A stretch of DNA of 64,000 nucleotides from Pontibacter mucosus (GTDB taxonomy: Bacteria > Bacteroidota > Bacteroidia > Cytophagales > Hymenobacteraceae), in the NCBI RefSeq assembly GCF_003054055.1, contig NZ_QBKI01000016.1, forward strand, positions 1-64,000, written 5' to 3'. A program made the position numbers and the translations under genes. The notes under the pieces are model-generated. The model was not told the DNA's origin, did no database searches, and saw only the letters and a program-made list of their open reading frames with translations. This document shows, one piece after another, positions 17,787-26,484 of the stretch (its first letter is position 1; the number at the start of each line of letters is the position of its first letter).

Positions 17787-19706
17787 CTAAAGTTGCTTAT
17801 GTGCAATAGATTTAAAACCAGCATTAAAAAAACTTTGATAAATTTGGTTTTCCAGTATTTTCCCAACAGTTAAGTCAGCGCCTACTTTAGTTAAATGGTT
17901 GTTATCCCAGAGAAAAGGGGTGTCGCCAACATGCATAAAAGAGGCAGGATTAGATTCTAAAACAGAGGCATAATTACTTTTAAACTCCCTGTTTAGAATC
18001 TCATTGATTTGATAAATCTCTTTGTTTATGTAGCTGTTTCTGAGTTTTAAGTCATACTCGTGCTCTCTTGCTACTATTGTTGGGTAAGGAATAACATAAA
18101 CATCTGTCTGACCGATTATAATTGTGCTTATGTTATGTTTCTCAAGATAAGAGATAGTCTCAGCCATGTATTTGATGAGCTTTTCAGTGGTAGTAACAGA
18201 ACTCATCGCTTTTACCCAGTTCGCGCTTAGTATAACTCCATCTATATGGTCAGCATTGTTAGGGATAAAGTCTCTGTAGGCGTAATCCATGACTTCTTTA
18301 AACCTGCTATTGCCAAAGGGCTCAAGAGTAGGGAAGCCTCCACTTGATGCGATTAAATAGAGACGGCTATCATTACTTTCAAGGTGTTCTCTCAGGGATG
18401 CTGAAAGGTGGGCTGCATGGCTATCACCAATGAGTAGAAAATTTTTCTTATCCTTATCTAGGTTTAAACAGACATTCTGTTTGTAGTCTTTTATTCCGGT
18501 ATGCTTTGATGTAAGGAAACATTCACCAGTACTCATTAAGCTATCTATCTCACTCTGGTGGCTTGAGCGATAGCTCGCAATTTCTAATGTCTTACGTTTA
18601 AACAACACGTGATTTGTGCTATAATAGCTAAGGGCTGTAGCACTAATAAAAAGAATGCACATGCCAGCAATAATCGGTGTAATACTATTGAATTTATAGG
18701 ATTCAATGTAAGTATAAGAAACGTACCCTAAAACGAAAGATATAAGGGTGAGTAAAAAGCCTGATATCCAACCTGCTTCAACTCCAAAATAAAGCGCTAT
18801 AACATAAATTGGCCAGTGCCATAAGTACAGAGAGTATGAAATCCGGCCAATAAACTGGACACTTTCATGCCTTATTATTCTAAAGTCACTATAGTTTGCT
18901 ACTATCACTAAGAATGTTGCCAGAACAGGGATAATAGTATAAACTCCTGGCCAAACCATGGAAGGATCGAGAACTAACAGGGACACCAAAATTAACAGAT
19001 ATCCTACTATTGCTGTAACCTTCCTACTTATGTGGCTTTTAAGTACTCTTTCTGAAAATAAGGCAACCCCGCCTGCAAGCATTTCCCAAGATCTGGTAGG
19101 AAGTAGGTAGAAAGAGGAAGTTGGGTTGTAGTTTGAATAAATAATGGAAGCAATAAGTATCACCAGTGTAGAACCAGTGAAGAACACAACAAAGGTCTTT
19201 TGCTTTTTTAATAACCTTTTTAATATAATTAGAGCGATAGGGTATAGTAAGTAAAACTGCCACTCAACAGACAAAGACCAAGTGTGCAGAAGGATATTGG
19301 TGTCAGAAGAAGGGGCAAAGTAATCAGCACTTTGCCAGTACAATATGTTGGAATAAAACAGCAAGCTAGCTGCAGCGTTCCGTTGATTTAGTCTGTAATC
19401 TTCGGGTAGATAAACAAAGAAGCCTACTATTGTAAGCACAATAACAAGAAACAACAGTGCAGGGACAATTCTGTTTAACCTTTTTACAATGTAATCCTTA
19501 TAGGAAAATTCATCCCTTCCTATCGATCCGAGAATTATTCTAGTCATCAAGTAGCCAGAGATGACGAAGAAAATATCTACACCTGTGAATCCACCTTCTA
19601 AATAGGGAACTTTGTAGTGGAAAAACAGCACTCCTAGTACAGCAATAGCTCTAAGGGCATTTATGTCATACCTAAAGCTATTCTTAGGCAGGCTTTCAAT
19701 CGTCAT
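17787..19706 (-). CDS. Acyltransferase 3 family protein with C-terminal SGNH domain (OafA-type)
   Basis: 639 residues. Residues 1-350 are the acyltransferase-3 membrane domain: RYDINALRAIAVLGVLFFHY gives the R/E-H signature with H30, GFTGVDIFFVISGYLM follows, and about ten more membrane segments end near residue 360. The C-terminal third is an SGNH hydrolase-like domain with FLLIGDSHAAHLS (GDSH nucleophile block, roughly residue 430) and DNNHLTKVGADL (the Asp-His block). Known relatives (OafA and similar) transfer acetyl groups from cytoplasmic acetyl-CoA to sugars of surface glycans. It stands alone: 73 bases from the SGNH gene upstream and past the IS remnant downstream. Likely a surface-glycan O-acetylase. 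Confidence 0.9.
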   Translation of the reverse strand: MTIESLPKNSFRYDINALRAIAVLGVLFFHYKVPYLEGGFTGVDIFFVISGYLMTRIILGSIGRDEFSYKDYIVKRLNRIVPALLFLVIVLTIVGFFVYLPEDYRLNQRNAAASLLFYSNILYWQSADYFAPSSDTNILLHTWSLSVEWQFYLLYPIALIILKRLLKKQKTFVVFFTGSTLVILIASIIYSNYNPTSSFYLLPTRSWEMLAGGVALFSERVLKSHISRKVTAIVGYLLILVSLLVLDPSMVWPGVYTIIPVLATFLVIVANYSDFRIIRHESVQFIGRISYSLYLWHWPIYVIALYFGVEAGWISGFLLTLISFVLGYVSYTYIESYKFNSITPIIAGMCILFISATALSYYSTNHVLFKRKTLEIASYRSSHQSEIDSLMSTGECFLTSKHTGIKDYKQNVCLNLDKDKKNFLLIGDSHAAHLSASLREHLESNDSRLYLIASSGGFPTLEPFGNSRFKEVMDYAYRDFIPNNADHIDGVILSANWVKAMSSVTTTEKLIKYMAETISYLEKHNISTIIIGQTDVYVIPYPTIVAREHEYDLKLRNSYINKEIYQINEILNREFKSNYASVLESNPASFMHVGDTPFLWDNNHLTKVGADLTVGKILENQIYQSFFNAGFKSIAHKQL

Positions 19707-19779
19707 ATAATATATTTAATCGTTGAGTGGTCTTTGTAAATGGATGCTATAATAAAAGGAGAGGCTGCTGTATTTATAA

Positions 19780-20706
19780 CTAACTAGCATCAGCAGAGAC
19801 TAGCTGTTTAATATGTATAATGTCTGAAGCGACTCTCTTTGAGAGTGCTTTACCGGCCTCTCTGTATAGGTGATTTCCGTCTGTAGTCTGGTATGCCCCT
19901 GAAGCATCAATATAATTGAGGTAATGCACGCCATGGCTTTCGGCCAGAGCTTGCATCTTTGCGTCAAAATTAGGGGAGTACCTTCTCTCTAGTGCGGCAA
20001 ACTCTGAAGAAGTCGGCAGCCTCACCAGGAACACCTCTCCGTGCTGTTTCAGGAAATCTATCATTTCACTCAACGACTGTAGCCGAATCGGAGACAATGA
20101 TCCTTCCCTGGCATATGTCTCATAGTCATTGAGCTTCCTGGCTGTTCTATTCTTTACTATGGCTGAATCCACTTTGATGTTCACCTCCAGCCAGCCATTT
20201 TTATGGAGCCTCATTTCCTTTTTGCCGCTACTAAACGCATTGTACAGTGGTTCCTGGTAAAACCGAAGCATGTACTCAAAGTTTGGGTTGACGTTCTTGA
20301 GGTGAATCTTAGAAATAAAGGAGTCCTTCTCGCGGAAGTGTTCAGGGCCCTTCTCCTTCCGGGTAAGGGAAGATACCGCCCACGGATCTACAGAGACAAG
20401 GAACAAGCCGTTTGTTGCCTTCTCATCTACCTTCTCTTTGATAAAGTCAAGGTAGGCAGGTCCAAAAGGAGAATGTGAGAGCGTGAAGGCTAAGTTCTGC
20501 ATCCTGGGCGCCAATTCTTCAAATTCCTGCGGCTGGACGCCCTGCGCCGCCCTGGAGGTGCCGATGATCAGAGAAGGTGATTTGCTGGTTGTCAGTCGTG
20601 TGTAGAAAGGGTCCACGTAACCGGATTCGAACTTCCACGCCAGTGGTACCATGACCGCCGCCGCCAGCCCTACCAGTAGGGTAATTTTAAGTACGAAGTT
20701 TTTCAT
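19780..20706 (-). CDS. Secreted/membrane-anchored SGNH-like protein, partner of MBOAT
   Basis: 308 residues. An N-terminal membrane anchor or uncleaved signal (residues 5-24) leads to an extracytoplasmic domain. SPSLIIGTSRAAQGVQPQEF near residue 45 occupies the place of the SGNH block I (serine in GTSR), and DGNHLYREAGKAL near 275 is the DxxH block. This resembles the AlgJ/AlgX/DltD class of proteins that complete transfer of acyl groups onto a polymer outside the membrane. It overlaps the MBOAT stop by one base, so the two are coupled. Function inferred: second component of an O-acylation pair; polymer unknown. Confidence 0.7.
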   Translation of the reverse strand: MKNFVLKITLLVGLAAAVMVPLAWKFESGYVDPFYTRLTTSKSPSLIIGTSRAAQGVQPQEFEELAPRMQNLAFTLSHSPFGPAYLDFIKEKVDEKATNGLFLVSVDPWAVSSLTRKEKGPEHFREKDSFISKIHLKNVNPNFEYMLRFYQEPLYNAFSSGKKEMRLHKNGWLEVNIKVDSAIVKNRTARKLNDYETYAREGSLSPIRLQSLSEMIDFLKQHGEVFLVRLPTSSEFAALERRYSPNFDAKMQALAESHGVHYLNYIDASGAYQTTDGNHLYREAGKALSKRVASDIIHIKQLVSADAS

Positions 20707-22190
20707 TAGAACTGGAAGTATATGAATTCATTGGAGCTGAACACACCGAAGTAAATCAGTATTAGAAGACAAACGGAGTACAGCCCCCATCTGAGGACAG
20801 GGTTAAAGTCAGTAATATGTAGCCGGAGCTTGCGGTTGCGTTGCAGGTAATGCGCACCCTCCATCACGCCAATAAAGAGCAAGGCTAGAATAAACTCCTT
20901 TCTATCCAGCCATCTAAGGTGCTCAACACCGCCAAAGGCTAACTGCGTTACAAATTCTTTTGTGCTTCCCGCCAAGTTTTGGAACATGTGTGTGGTAATG
21001 TACCAAGCATCCGAAATTGTGTTAGCCCTGAAGAATACCCAAGCCAGACACACTAGCGCAAAGGTAGTGATCACCTGCAGCGCCTTGTAAAAGGTTCTGT
21101 TCCTGTTCAGGCCCAGCCGCTCGACTAATGCATCGCGCCTCTTAGCAGTGAGCAGACCGAACACCTGGTAGAATCCGTGCAGCGCCCCCCACACGATGAA
21201 GGTCCAGTTGGCCCCGTGCCACAGCCCGCTCACCAAGAACACCACAAACAGGTTGTAGTACCAACGCCACTTCACCACCCTGTTGCCCCCCAGGGGGATG
21301 TAGAGGTAGTCCCTGAACCAGGTGGAAAGGGAGATGTGCCAGCGGCTCCAGAACTCCCGGATGGACTTAGAGAAGTAGGGCCTGCGGAAGTTCTCCATCA
21401 AACGGAAGCCCATCACCTGGGCCGTTCCGATGGCAATGTCGGAGTAGCCCGAGAAGTCACAGTAGATCTGGAAGGCAAAGAATACCGTGGCTATAATCAG
21501 GGGAATGCCCTCATAGTCGGTGGGGTTGTTGTAGACCTGGTTGACCATCAGGGCCAGCCTATCGGCAATCACCACCTTTTTGAACAGGCCCCAAGCTATG
21601 AGCTTCAGGCCATTAGTTACCCTGTCATAATCAAACTCGTGCTTTTCCTTGAGCTGGCCTAGCAGGTTGCCTGCTCTCTCAATTGGCCCTGCCACCAGCT
21701 GTGGGAAGAAAGTCACAAACAGGGCGAAGATGCCCAGGTGCCTTTCCGCCTTCTGCCTGCCGTAATACACGTCGATGCTGTAGCTCATCGTCTGGAAGGT
21801 ATAGAAGGAGATGCCCATGGGCAGGAGCAGCTCAAAGGCTGGCGCGGCATAGCTTACCCCCAGCACATCAGCCAAGTCCTTGGCGGCTGTGTTGAAGAAG
21901 TTGTAGTACTTGAAGGTAAACAGGATGCCCAGGTTGGATAGCAGGCTCAGCCACAGCCAAGGCTTCCGCTTGGTCCGCTCCTCCTCGCTGTAGCGGTCCA
22001 TCATGCGCCCGCACACATAGTCAATCAGCGTGGAGATGACCAGGATGATGGCGTAGTCCACGCGCCAGAACATGTAGAAAGTGTAGCTGGCAATCAGCAG
22101 CAGCGCCCACCGGAAGCGGTGCGGCAAGAGGAAGTAGAGCCCCACCACCGTCGGGAAGAAGACGAGGAACTCAAACGAATTGAAAAGCAT
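20706..22190 (-). CDS. MBOAT-family membrane-bound O-acyltransferase (AlgI-like)
   Basis: 494 residues, about 11 membrane helices. Family landmarks: LLPMGISFYTFQTMSYSIDV (residues 122-141), PQLVAGPIERA (163-173), FWSRWHISLSTWFRDYLYIP with H285, and SGLWHGANW with the invariant catalytic H325. This is the AlgI/PatA/DltB branch, which passes acyl groups from a cytoplasmic donor to the outer face. The coupled downstream SGNH protein is its probable partner. It is the first gene of a two-gene unit; the 210 bases upstream contain a weak inverted repeat (22292-22301 with 22328-22337). GC content is much higher than in the glycosyltransferase genes. Confidence 0.92.
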   Translation of the reverse strand: MLFNSFEFLVFFPTVVGLYFLLPHRFRWALLLIASYTFYMFWRVDYAIILVISTLIDYVCGRMMDRYSEEERTKRKPWLWLSLLSNLGILFTFKYYNFFNTAAKDLADVLGVSYAAPAFELLLPMGISFYTFQTMSYSIDVYYGRQKAERHLGIFALFVTFFPQLVAGPIERAGNLLGQLKEKHEFDYDRVTNGLKLIAWGLFKKVVIADRLALMVNQVYNNPTDYEGIPLIIATVFFAFQIYCDFSGYSDIAIGTAQVMGFRLMENFRRPYFSKSIREFWSRWHISLSTWFRDYLYIPLGGNRVVKWRWYYNLFVVFLVSGLWHGANWTFIVWGALHGFYQVFGLLTAKRRDALVERLGLNRNRTFYKALQVITTFALVCLAWVFFRANTISDAWYITTHMFQNLAGSTKEFVTQLAFGGVEHLRWLDRKEFILALLFIGVMEGAHYLQRNRKLRLHITDFNPVLRWGLYSVCLLILIYFGVFSSNEFIYFQF

Positions 22191-22291
22191 AAGTTTGTTT
22201 AGCCACTTTGTAATTAAGTTGCGAATTTGTGCAATTTATTACTCCCTTAAAAGAAACTTATGAAGTAAATCTAAAGACGCTACCTATGAGA

Positions 22292-22337
22292 GTTCAAGAA
22301 GAATATTATGCTGTTTACAATAACATCCTTCTTGAAC
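22292..22337 (-). terminator. Weak hairpin between ald and the MBOAT gene
   Basis: Arms GTTCAAGAAG (22292-22301) and CTTCTTGAAC (22328-22337) are perfect complements around a 26-base loop. It lies about 65 bases past the ald stop and has no T-run, so a terminator role is tentative. Confidence 0.35.
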
Positions 22338-22400
22338 CTCTTTAGCTAATGAGAGGAACTTGTCCTATCTCCATGTTAGTAAAGCCCGTAATTACCAGTT

Positions 22401-23627
22401 CTAATTCCTCACCGCAATCATCAGCCCCAACTCCTTGTACCGCATACCGAACCTCTTGGCAATGTGTGCATTGGTGAGGCTGCCTTTGTAGATATAGACG
22501 CCGCTGCGGTAGTGCTCGTTCATGAACAGCACCTCGTTGATGCCGCCATACTTGGAGAACTCGGTGAAGATGGGCGTAAAAATATTGCTCAGGGCCTGGG
22601 AGGCCGTGCGGGGAACCCGCGAAGGAATATTAGGCACGCAGTAGTGGATGATGTCGTACTTGCGGTAGATAGGGCGGGAATGGGTGGTCATCTCGGAGGT
22701 TTCGAAGCAGCCGCCCTGGTCGATGCAGACGTCGATGATGATGGAGCCAGGATTCATTTGAGCGACCACGCTCTCCTCCACCACGCAGGTAATCTGTCCC
22801 TCATCAGCCACGAAGGCACCAATCACCACATCGGCCTGCTTGATTTCCTGGTACATGATGGCCTTGTCGAGCGTAGAGGTGAAGATCTGCGCTCCTACGT
22901 TGTGCTTCAGGCGGCGGAGCTTATAGATATGATTGTCGAATACCCGGACTTCGGCACCCAAACCCAAAGCAGCACGAGCGGCGAATTCGGCCACGGAACC
23001 GGCACCAAGTATAACCACCTTGGTTGGAGCCACTCCTGTAATGCCCCCAAGTATAATGCCCTTGCCCTCGCTGCTGCTGCTCAGGTACTCAGCGGCCACC
23101 ATCATCACGGTACTGCCCGCAATCTCGCTCATAGCACGCACCACGGGTTTGGAGTCAGACTTGTCGCGGATCAACTCGAAAGAAATAGCGTTGATCTTTT
23201 TCCGGAGCAGTGCATTGATGTAATCAGAGGTAAGGTTGCCAAAGTGTAGGGCCGATATCAGCGTCTGCCCTGGCCGGAGGTATTCTATTTCGTCGTAAGT
23301 CGGGGGAGCAATCTTCAGGATGATGTCGGCCTGGTATACTTCCTCACAGGAGTAAACAATCTTTGCCCCGGCTTCAGAGTATTCGTTGTCGGAGTACTTG
23401 GAAGGGCTACCTGCCCCCGCCTCGATCTGAATGCGGTGCCCCTGGTCTGTGAGCTGCTTCACCGCGTCCGGCGTGAGGCCGATACGGTTCTCCTGGAAGG
23501 AAGTCTCCTTCGGGATACCAATAAACAAGCTCCTACGCCGCTCCTCCACCGCCAGCATCGACTCCTTCGGGTACAAAGCCGGACTCGTGGCAAGCTTTCC
23601 AAAATCTACGGCGAACTTCTCCGTCAT
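22401..23627 (-). CDS. ald: Alanine dehydrogenase
   Basis: 408 residues. LFIGIPKETSFQENRIGLTP (35-54) is the N-terminal substrate-domain signature of alanine dehydrogenase/transhydrogenase. The catalytic histidine is H128 in SALHFGNL. VVILGAGSVAEFAARAALGL is the NAD-binding Rossmann motif, and IIDVCIDQGGCFETSE is another conserved block. Reaction: reversible oxidative deamination of alanine to pyruvate and ammonia with NAD. About 30 residues precede the usual family start, a feature I associate with Bacteroidota homologues. It is separated from tsaE by 427 bases of repeat-rich DNA, so it is probably transcribed separately or at the end of a long unit. Confidence 0.93.
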   Translation of the reverse strand: MTEKFAVDFGKLATSPALYPKESMLAVEERRRSLFIGIPKETSFQENRIGLTPDAVKQLTDQGHRIQIEAGAGSPSKYSDNEYSEAGAKIVYSCEEVYQADIILKIAPPTYDEIEYLRPGQTLISALHFGNLTSDYINALLRKKINAISFELIRDKSDSKPVVRAMSEIAGSTVMMVAAEYLSSSSEGKGIILGGITGVAPTKVVILGAGSVAEFAARAALGLGAEVRVFDNHIYKLRRLKHNVGAQIFTSTLDKAIMYQEIKQADVVIGAFVADEGQITCVVEESVVAQMNPGSIIIDVCIDQGGCFETSEMTTHSRPIYRKYDIIHYCVPNIPSRVPRTASQALSNIFTPIFTEFSKYGGINEVLFMNEHYRSGVYIYKGSLTNAHIAKRFGMRYKELGLMIAVRN

Positions 23628-24054
23628 ACGTTCATTTAGTTAAGAGTTTAGAGTTAAGAGTTATCCTCTTATATCAACCTCTATTCCCTGACTCTGTTTA
23701 TATGTAAAATTCATACTTTATACTTTACTGCTGGCTTTCCAGACCGTCGCTGGTGCGACTCGTAAGCTTGAACCAGCTTAGGGTAGTTTTTTCGTTATAC
23801 TTATTTAAGCATGTTTACCGGGTCCAACCACCCCTAGCCCCTCCTTGTCTAAGGCGGGGAATTCTGTAATTACTGTTGCTGAAGTATAAGTTTTATATTT
23901 GCTGTCCTTGCGCGGACAGGTCGCGACCTGTCCCTACAAAGTATAAACCCACCCCTAAGAGCTACGCTCGCTAGCTCAAAACTACCGTTTCGGCTAGTCC
24001 AGAGGAGGGGAACAAAAACTTTGTAACCTTCTAACTTCTAAACTCCCCAACTCT
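23628..24054. repeat. Repeat-filled intergenic region between tsaE and ald
   Basis: No gene. It contains several repeat types: degenerate tandem AACTCTTAACTC-like units at both ends (23640-23662 and 24020-24080); a GC-rich palindromic unit CCACCCCTAGCCCCTCCTTG at 23828-23847 related to the pair near 1.5 kb; a perfect 20-base palindrome GGACAGGTCGCGACCTGTCC at 23914-23933; and five copies of the AAGTATA/TATACTT heptamer or close variants. The right-hand units run into the 3' end of tsaE. Confidence 0.75.
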
Positions 24055-24510
24055 TTAACTCCTAAACTCCCTAACTCTCACCTCTCTCTCCTCCCCTGCT
24101 GCGTCCGGCGTAATCACAACCAGCAGGTAGTGCTCGGGCAGCAGGCTTGGGATCATCGAGGGCCACTCGATCAGGCACAGGTTACCGGACTCAAAATATT
24201 CCGGTGCTCCTATGTCCAGGGCCTCACGCTCGTCGTTAATCCTATAAAAATCGAAATGGTAAATTAGTTTCCCCCTCCTGCCCTCATATTCGTTTACCAG
24301 GGCAAAGGTAGGGCTGCTCACGTTCTCTTCCACACCCAGCTGCCGGCAAACTTCTTTGATAAGCGTGGTTTTGCCGGCTCCCATCGGTCCCTCAAAAAGG
24401 ATGATGGGCTCCGATTCAGCTTCCTGTAAAAGCACAGAAGCCGCCGCTGGCAAATCCTCCAACGACGACATCTTTAGCTGAGCCCGTTCAACTCCGGTAA
24501 TATTATGCAT
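24055..24510 (-). CDS. tsaE: tRNA threonylcarbamoyladenosine biosynthesis ATPase TsaE
   Basis: 151 residues, normal for TsaE. The Walker A loop EGPMGAGKTTLIKEV starts at residue 40, SSPTFALVNEYEG is the conserved S-P-T-F block, HFDFYRI is the conserved DxYR segment and CLIEWPSMI the W/E block. It works with TsaB and TsaD in making the t6A37 base of ANN-decoding tRNAs, in the cytoplasm. The ATG lies inside the end of porX (8-base overlap), so the pair is co-translated. The last codons (REFRS) and the stop fall inside a degenerate tandem repeat, so the C-terminal tail may be repeat-derived. Confidence 0.93.
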   Translation of the reverse strand: MHNITGVERAQLKMSSLEDLPAAASVLLQEAESEPIILFEGPMGAGKTTLIKEVCRQLGVEENVSSPTFALVNEYEGRRGKLIYHFDFYRINDEREALDIGAPEYFESGNLCLIEWPSMIPSLLPEHYLLVVITPDAAGEEREVRVREFRS

Positions 24511-26065
24511 TCTTCGGTGTAAGCGTTACATATGGTATGATGCACTCCTCCAGCGACACACCCCCATGCTGGAAGGTGTCTTTGTAGTAGTTCACATAGT
24601 AGTTATAGTTGTTCGGATAGGCGAAAAAATAATCTTCTATCGCGAATACAAACGTAGTGGAAACATTGGCCTTTGGCAAGAAAAATCGTTCCGGCTTGCG
24701 CACCGTGAACACGTCTTTATCGGTATAGCCCAGGTTCTTACCGTGCTTGTAGCGCAGGTTGGTGTTTGTATTTCTATCACCGATGATTTTAAAAGGCCTT
24801 TTTACCCGGATGGTGCCGTGGTCGGTGGTGATCACGAGCCTGCCCTTCTTCTCAGCGATCATTTTCAGGGTATCGAACAGCGGCGAGTGCAGGAACCAGG
24901 ACTTGGTGATCGAACGGTAAGCTGACTCATCCGGGGCCAGCTCGCGCACCATGTTACTGTCGGTGCGGGCGTGCGAGAGCATGTCCACGAAGTTATAAAC
25001 AATTACGTTAAGCTTGTTGTTGGCCAGGTTGCTGAACTTGCTCAACAAATCGCGGCCAGCTTGTACGTTTGTGATCTTGTGGTAACTATGCTTGTCGGTA
25101 ATGCGGTTCTGCTGCAGCTGTATGTCCAGGAAATCGGCCTCGTGCAGGTTTTTGCCCTCCTCCTCATCGTCGCTCACCCACATGTTGGGGTACTTTTTCT
25201 GGATTTCGGTGGGCAACATACCCGAGAAAATGGCGTTTCGGGCATAGGCCGTGGTGGTCGGAAGTATGGAGTAGAACATCTCCTCCGACTCCACGGAAAA
25301 ATAGTCCGAGATAAGCGGCTCGAGCACCTTCCACTGGTCGTAGCGCAGGTTATCGATGAGCACAAAGTACACCGGCCGGTCGCTCTCCTTCATCATCGGG
25401 AACACGCGCTCCTTGAACAACTGGTGCGACATCAGCGGGGCCTCGTCACTATCGCCGTTTATCCAGTCCTCATAATTCTCCATAATAAAGCGGGCGAAGT
25501 TGGAGTTGGCCTCGTCTTTCTGCATGTTGATCACATCGGCCATACTTTTGTTCTCCGTCTCGTCAATCTCCAGCTCCCAGTACACCAGCTTTTTATAGAT
25601 GTCGGCCCACTCGCCCGGGCTCAGGCGCTCGCCGAAGGCCATGCCCAGCTGCCGGAAATCGCGCTGGTAGCTCATGTTCGTCTTCTCGCTCACCAGGCGC
25701 TTGTTCTCCAGTGCTTTTTTTACCGAGAGCAGGATCTGGTTTGGGTTAAGCGGCTTGATAAGGTAATCCGTGATTTTTGAGCCGATAGCCTCCTCCATAA
25801 TGTGCTCTTCCTCGCTCTTGGTGATCATGATAACCGGCACAGCAGGGCGCATGGTTTTGAGCTCGTTGAGCGTCTCCAGCCCGCTGATGCCGGGCATGTT
25901 CTCATCCAGGAACACAATGTCGAAAGTGCGGTCGCGGAACTCCTCAATGGCGTCGGTGCCGCTGTTTACCGGTGTGATGTCGTAGCCGCGCTCCTCCAGG
26001 AAAAGGATGTGGGGCTTGAGCAGGTCGATCTCGTCATCGGCCCATAATATATTGTATCTTTGCAT
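24503..26065 (-). CDS. porX: PorX-type response regulator with PglZ domain
   Basis: 520 residues. Residues 1-120 are a CheY-like receiver: acidic pocket at D10/D11, phospho-acceptor D54 in VFLDENMPG, and the K of DYLIKPLNP. There is no DNA-binding domain. The remaining 400 residues form a PglZ/alkaline-phosphatase-superfamily domain with YFVLIDNLRYDQW, SILPTTTAYARNAIF (active-site threonine region) and VITTDHGTIRVK (metal ligands). This architecture is that of PorX, known to control the type IX secretion system with the kinase PorY and to act as a nucleotide-linked phosphodiesterase. The partner kinase is not in the window. It overlaps tsaE by 8 bases. Confidence 0.92.
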   Translation of the reverse strand: MQRYNILWADDEIDLLKPHILFLEERGYDITPVNSGTDAIEEFRDRTFDIVFLDENMPGISGLETLNELKTMRPAVPVIMITKSEEEHIMEEAIGSKITDYLIKPLNPNQILLSVKKALENKRLVSEKTNMSYQRDFRQLGMAFGERLSPGEWADIYKKLVYWELEIDETENKSMADVINMQKDEANSNFARFIMENYEDWINGDSDEAPLMSHQLFKERVFPMMKESDRPVYFVLIDNLRYDQWKVLEPLISDYFSVESEEMFYSILPTTTAYARNAIFSGMLPTEIQKKYPNMWVSDDEEEGKNLHEADFLDIQLQQNRITDKHSYHKITNVQAGRDLLSKFSNLANNKLNVIVYNFVDMLSHARTDSNMVRELAPDESAYRSITKSWFLHSPLFDTLKMIAEKKGRLVITTDHGTIRVKRPFKIIGDRNTNTNLRYKHGKNLGYTDKDVFTVRKPERFFLPKANVSTTFVFAIEDYFFAYPNNYNYYVNYYKDTFQHGGVSLEECIIPYVTLTPKNA

Positions 26066-26484
26066 AGTTACTATTTTGTTGCTGGTTGTTAGTTATTCGC
26101 TGTTAGTTTTAAGCCCGGTGATTTGATGCTTTTGCCGCACCTATCGTGCCAATTATACTATACGTCTTTGACTGATGGCTTTGCATAAGCCTCATTCCCG
26201 AAGATATTTAAAGCAGGTAGCTGGCTTTATGTTCATTTTTATACTTCTACGCAAAGCGGAAACTTGCGGCATGGGTGCATAGGTGATGAGCTCACTAAGT
26301 ATTCATAACTTCCCCTAACCCTGCCGCAGGATTGCATCTTGTGGCTAAACTTAGGGGCCTGCTTTCAACTGGCATAAACTTTAACAAATCACGCAAGTTA
26401 AAAACTTGCCTCATTACCACCACAAGTTGAAAACTTGCGGTATATATACCTGGTTAATCAAGCTAAACCCAAACCTCCGGCTTT
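26066..26484. repeat. Divergent intergenic region between porX and the HD gene
   Basis: No gene. It must hold promoters for both directions, but no full TTG/TAnnTTTG pair is evident. It carries dispersed repeats: AACTTGCGG-type units at 26250-26270, TTTCAACTGGC at 26363-26373, and an inverted pair ACCACAAGTTGAAAACTTGC at 26418-26437 that recurs in reverse orientation at 33021-33040. A degenerate tandem GTTGTTAGTTATTCG unit is next to the porX start. Confidence 0.65.

Noticed and set aside
20620..20640. tRNA-like TTCGAA segment
   Set aside because: It lies inside the SGNH-like coding sequence and no cloverleaf can be drawn around it.
22464..23249. 261-codon open frame antisense to ald
   Set aside because: Alanine dehydrogenase motifs are complete on the minus strand; the opposite frame has none.
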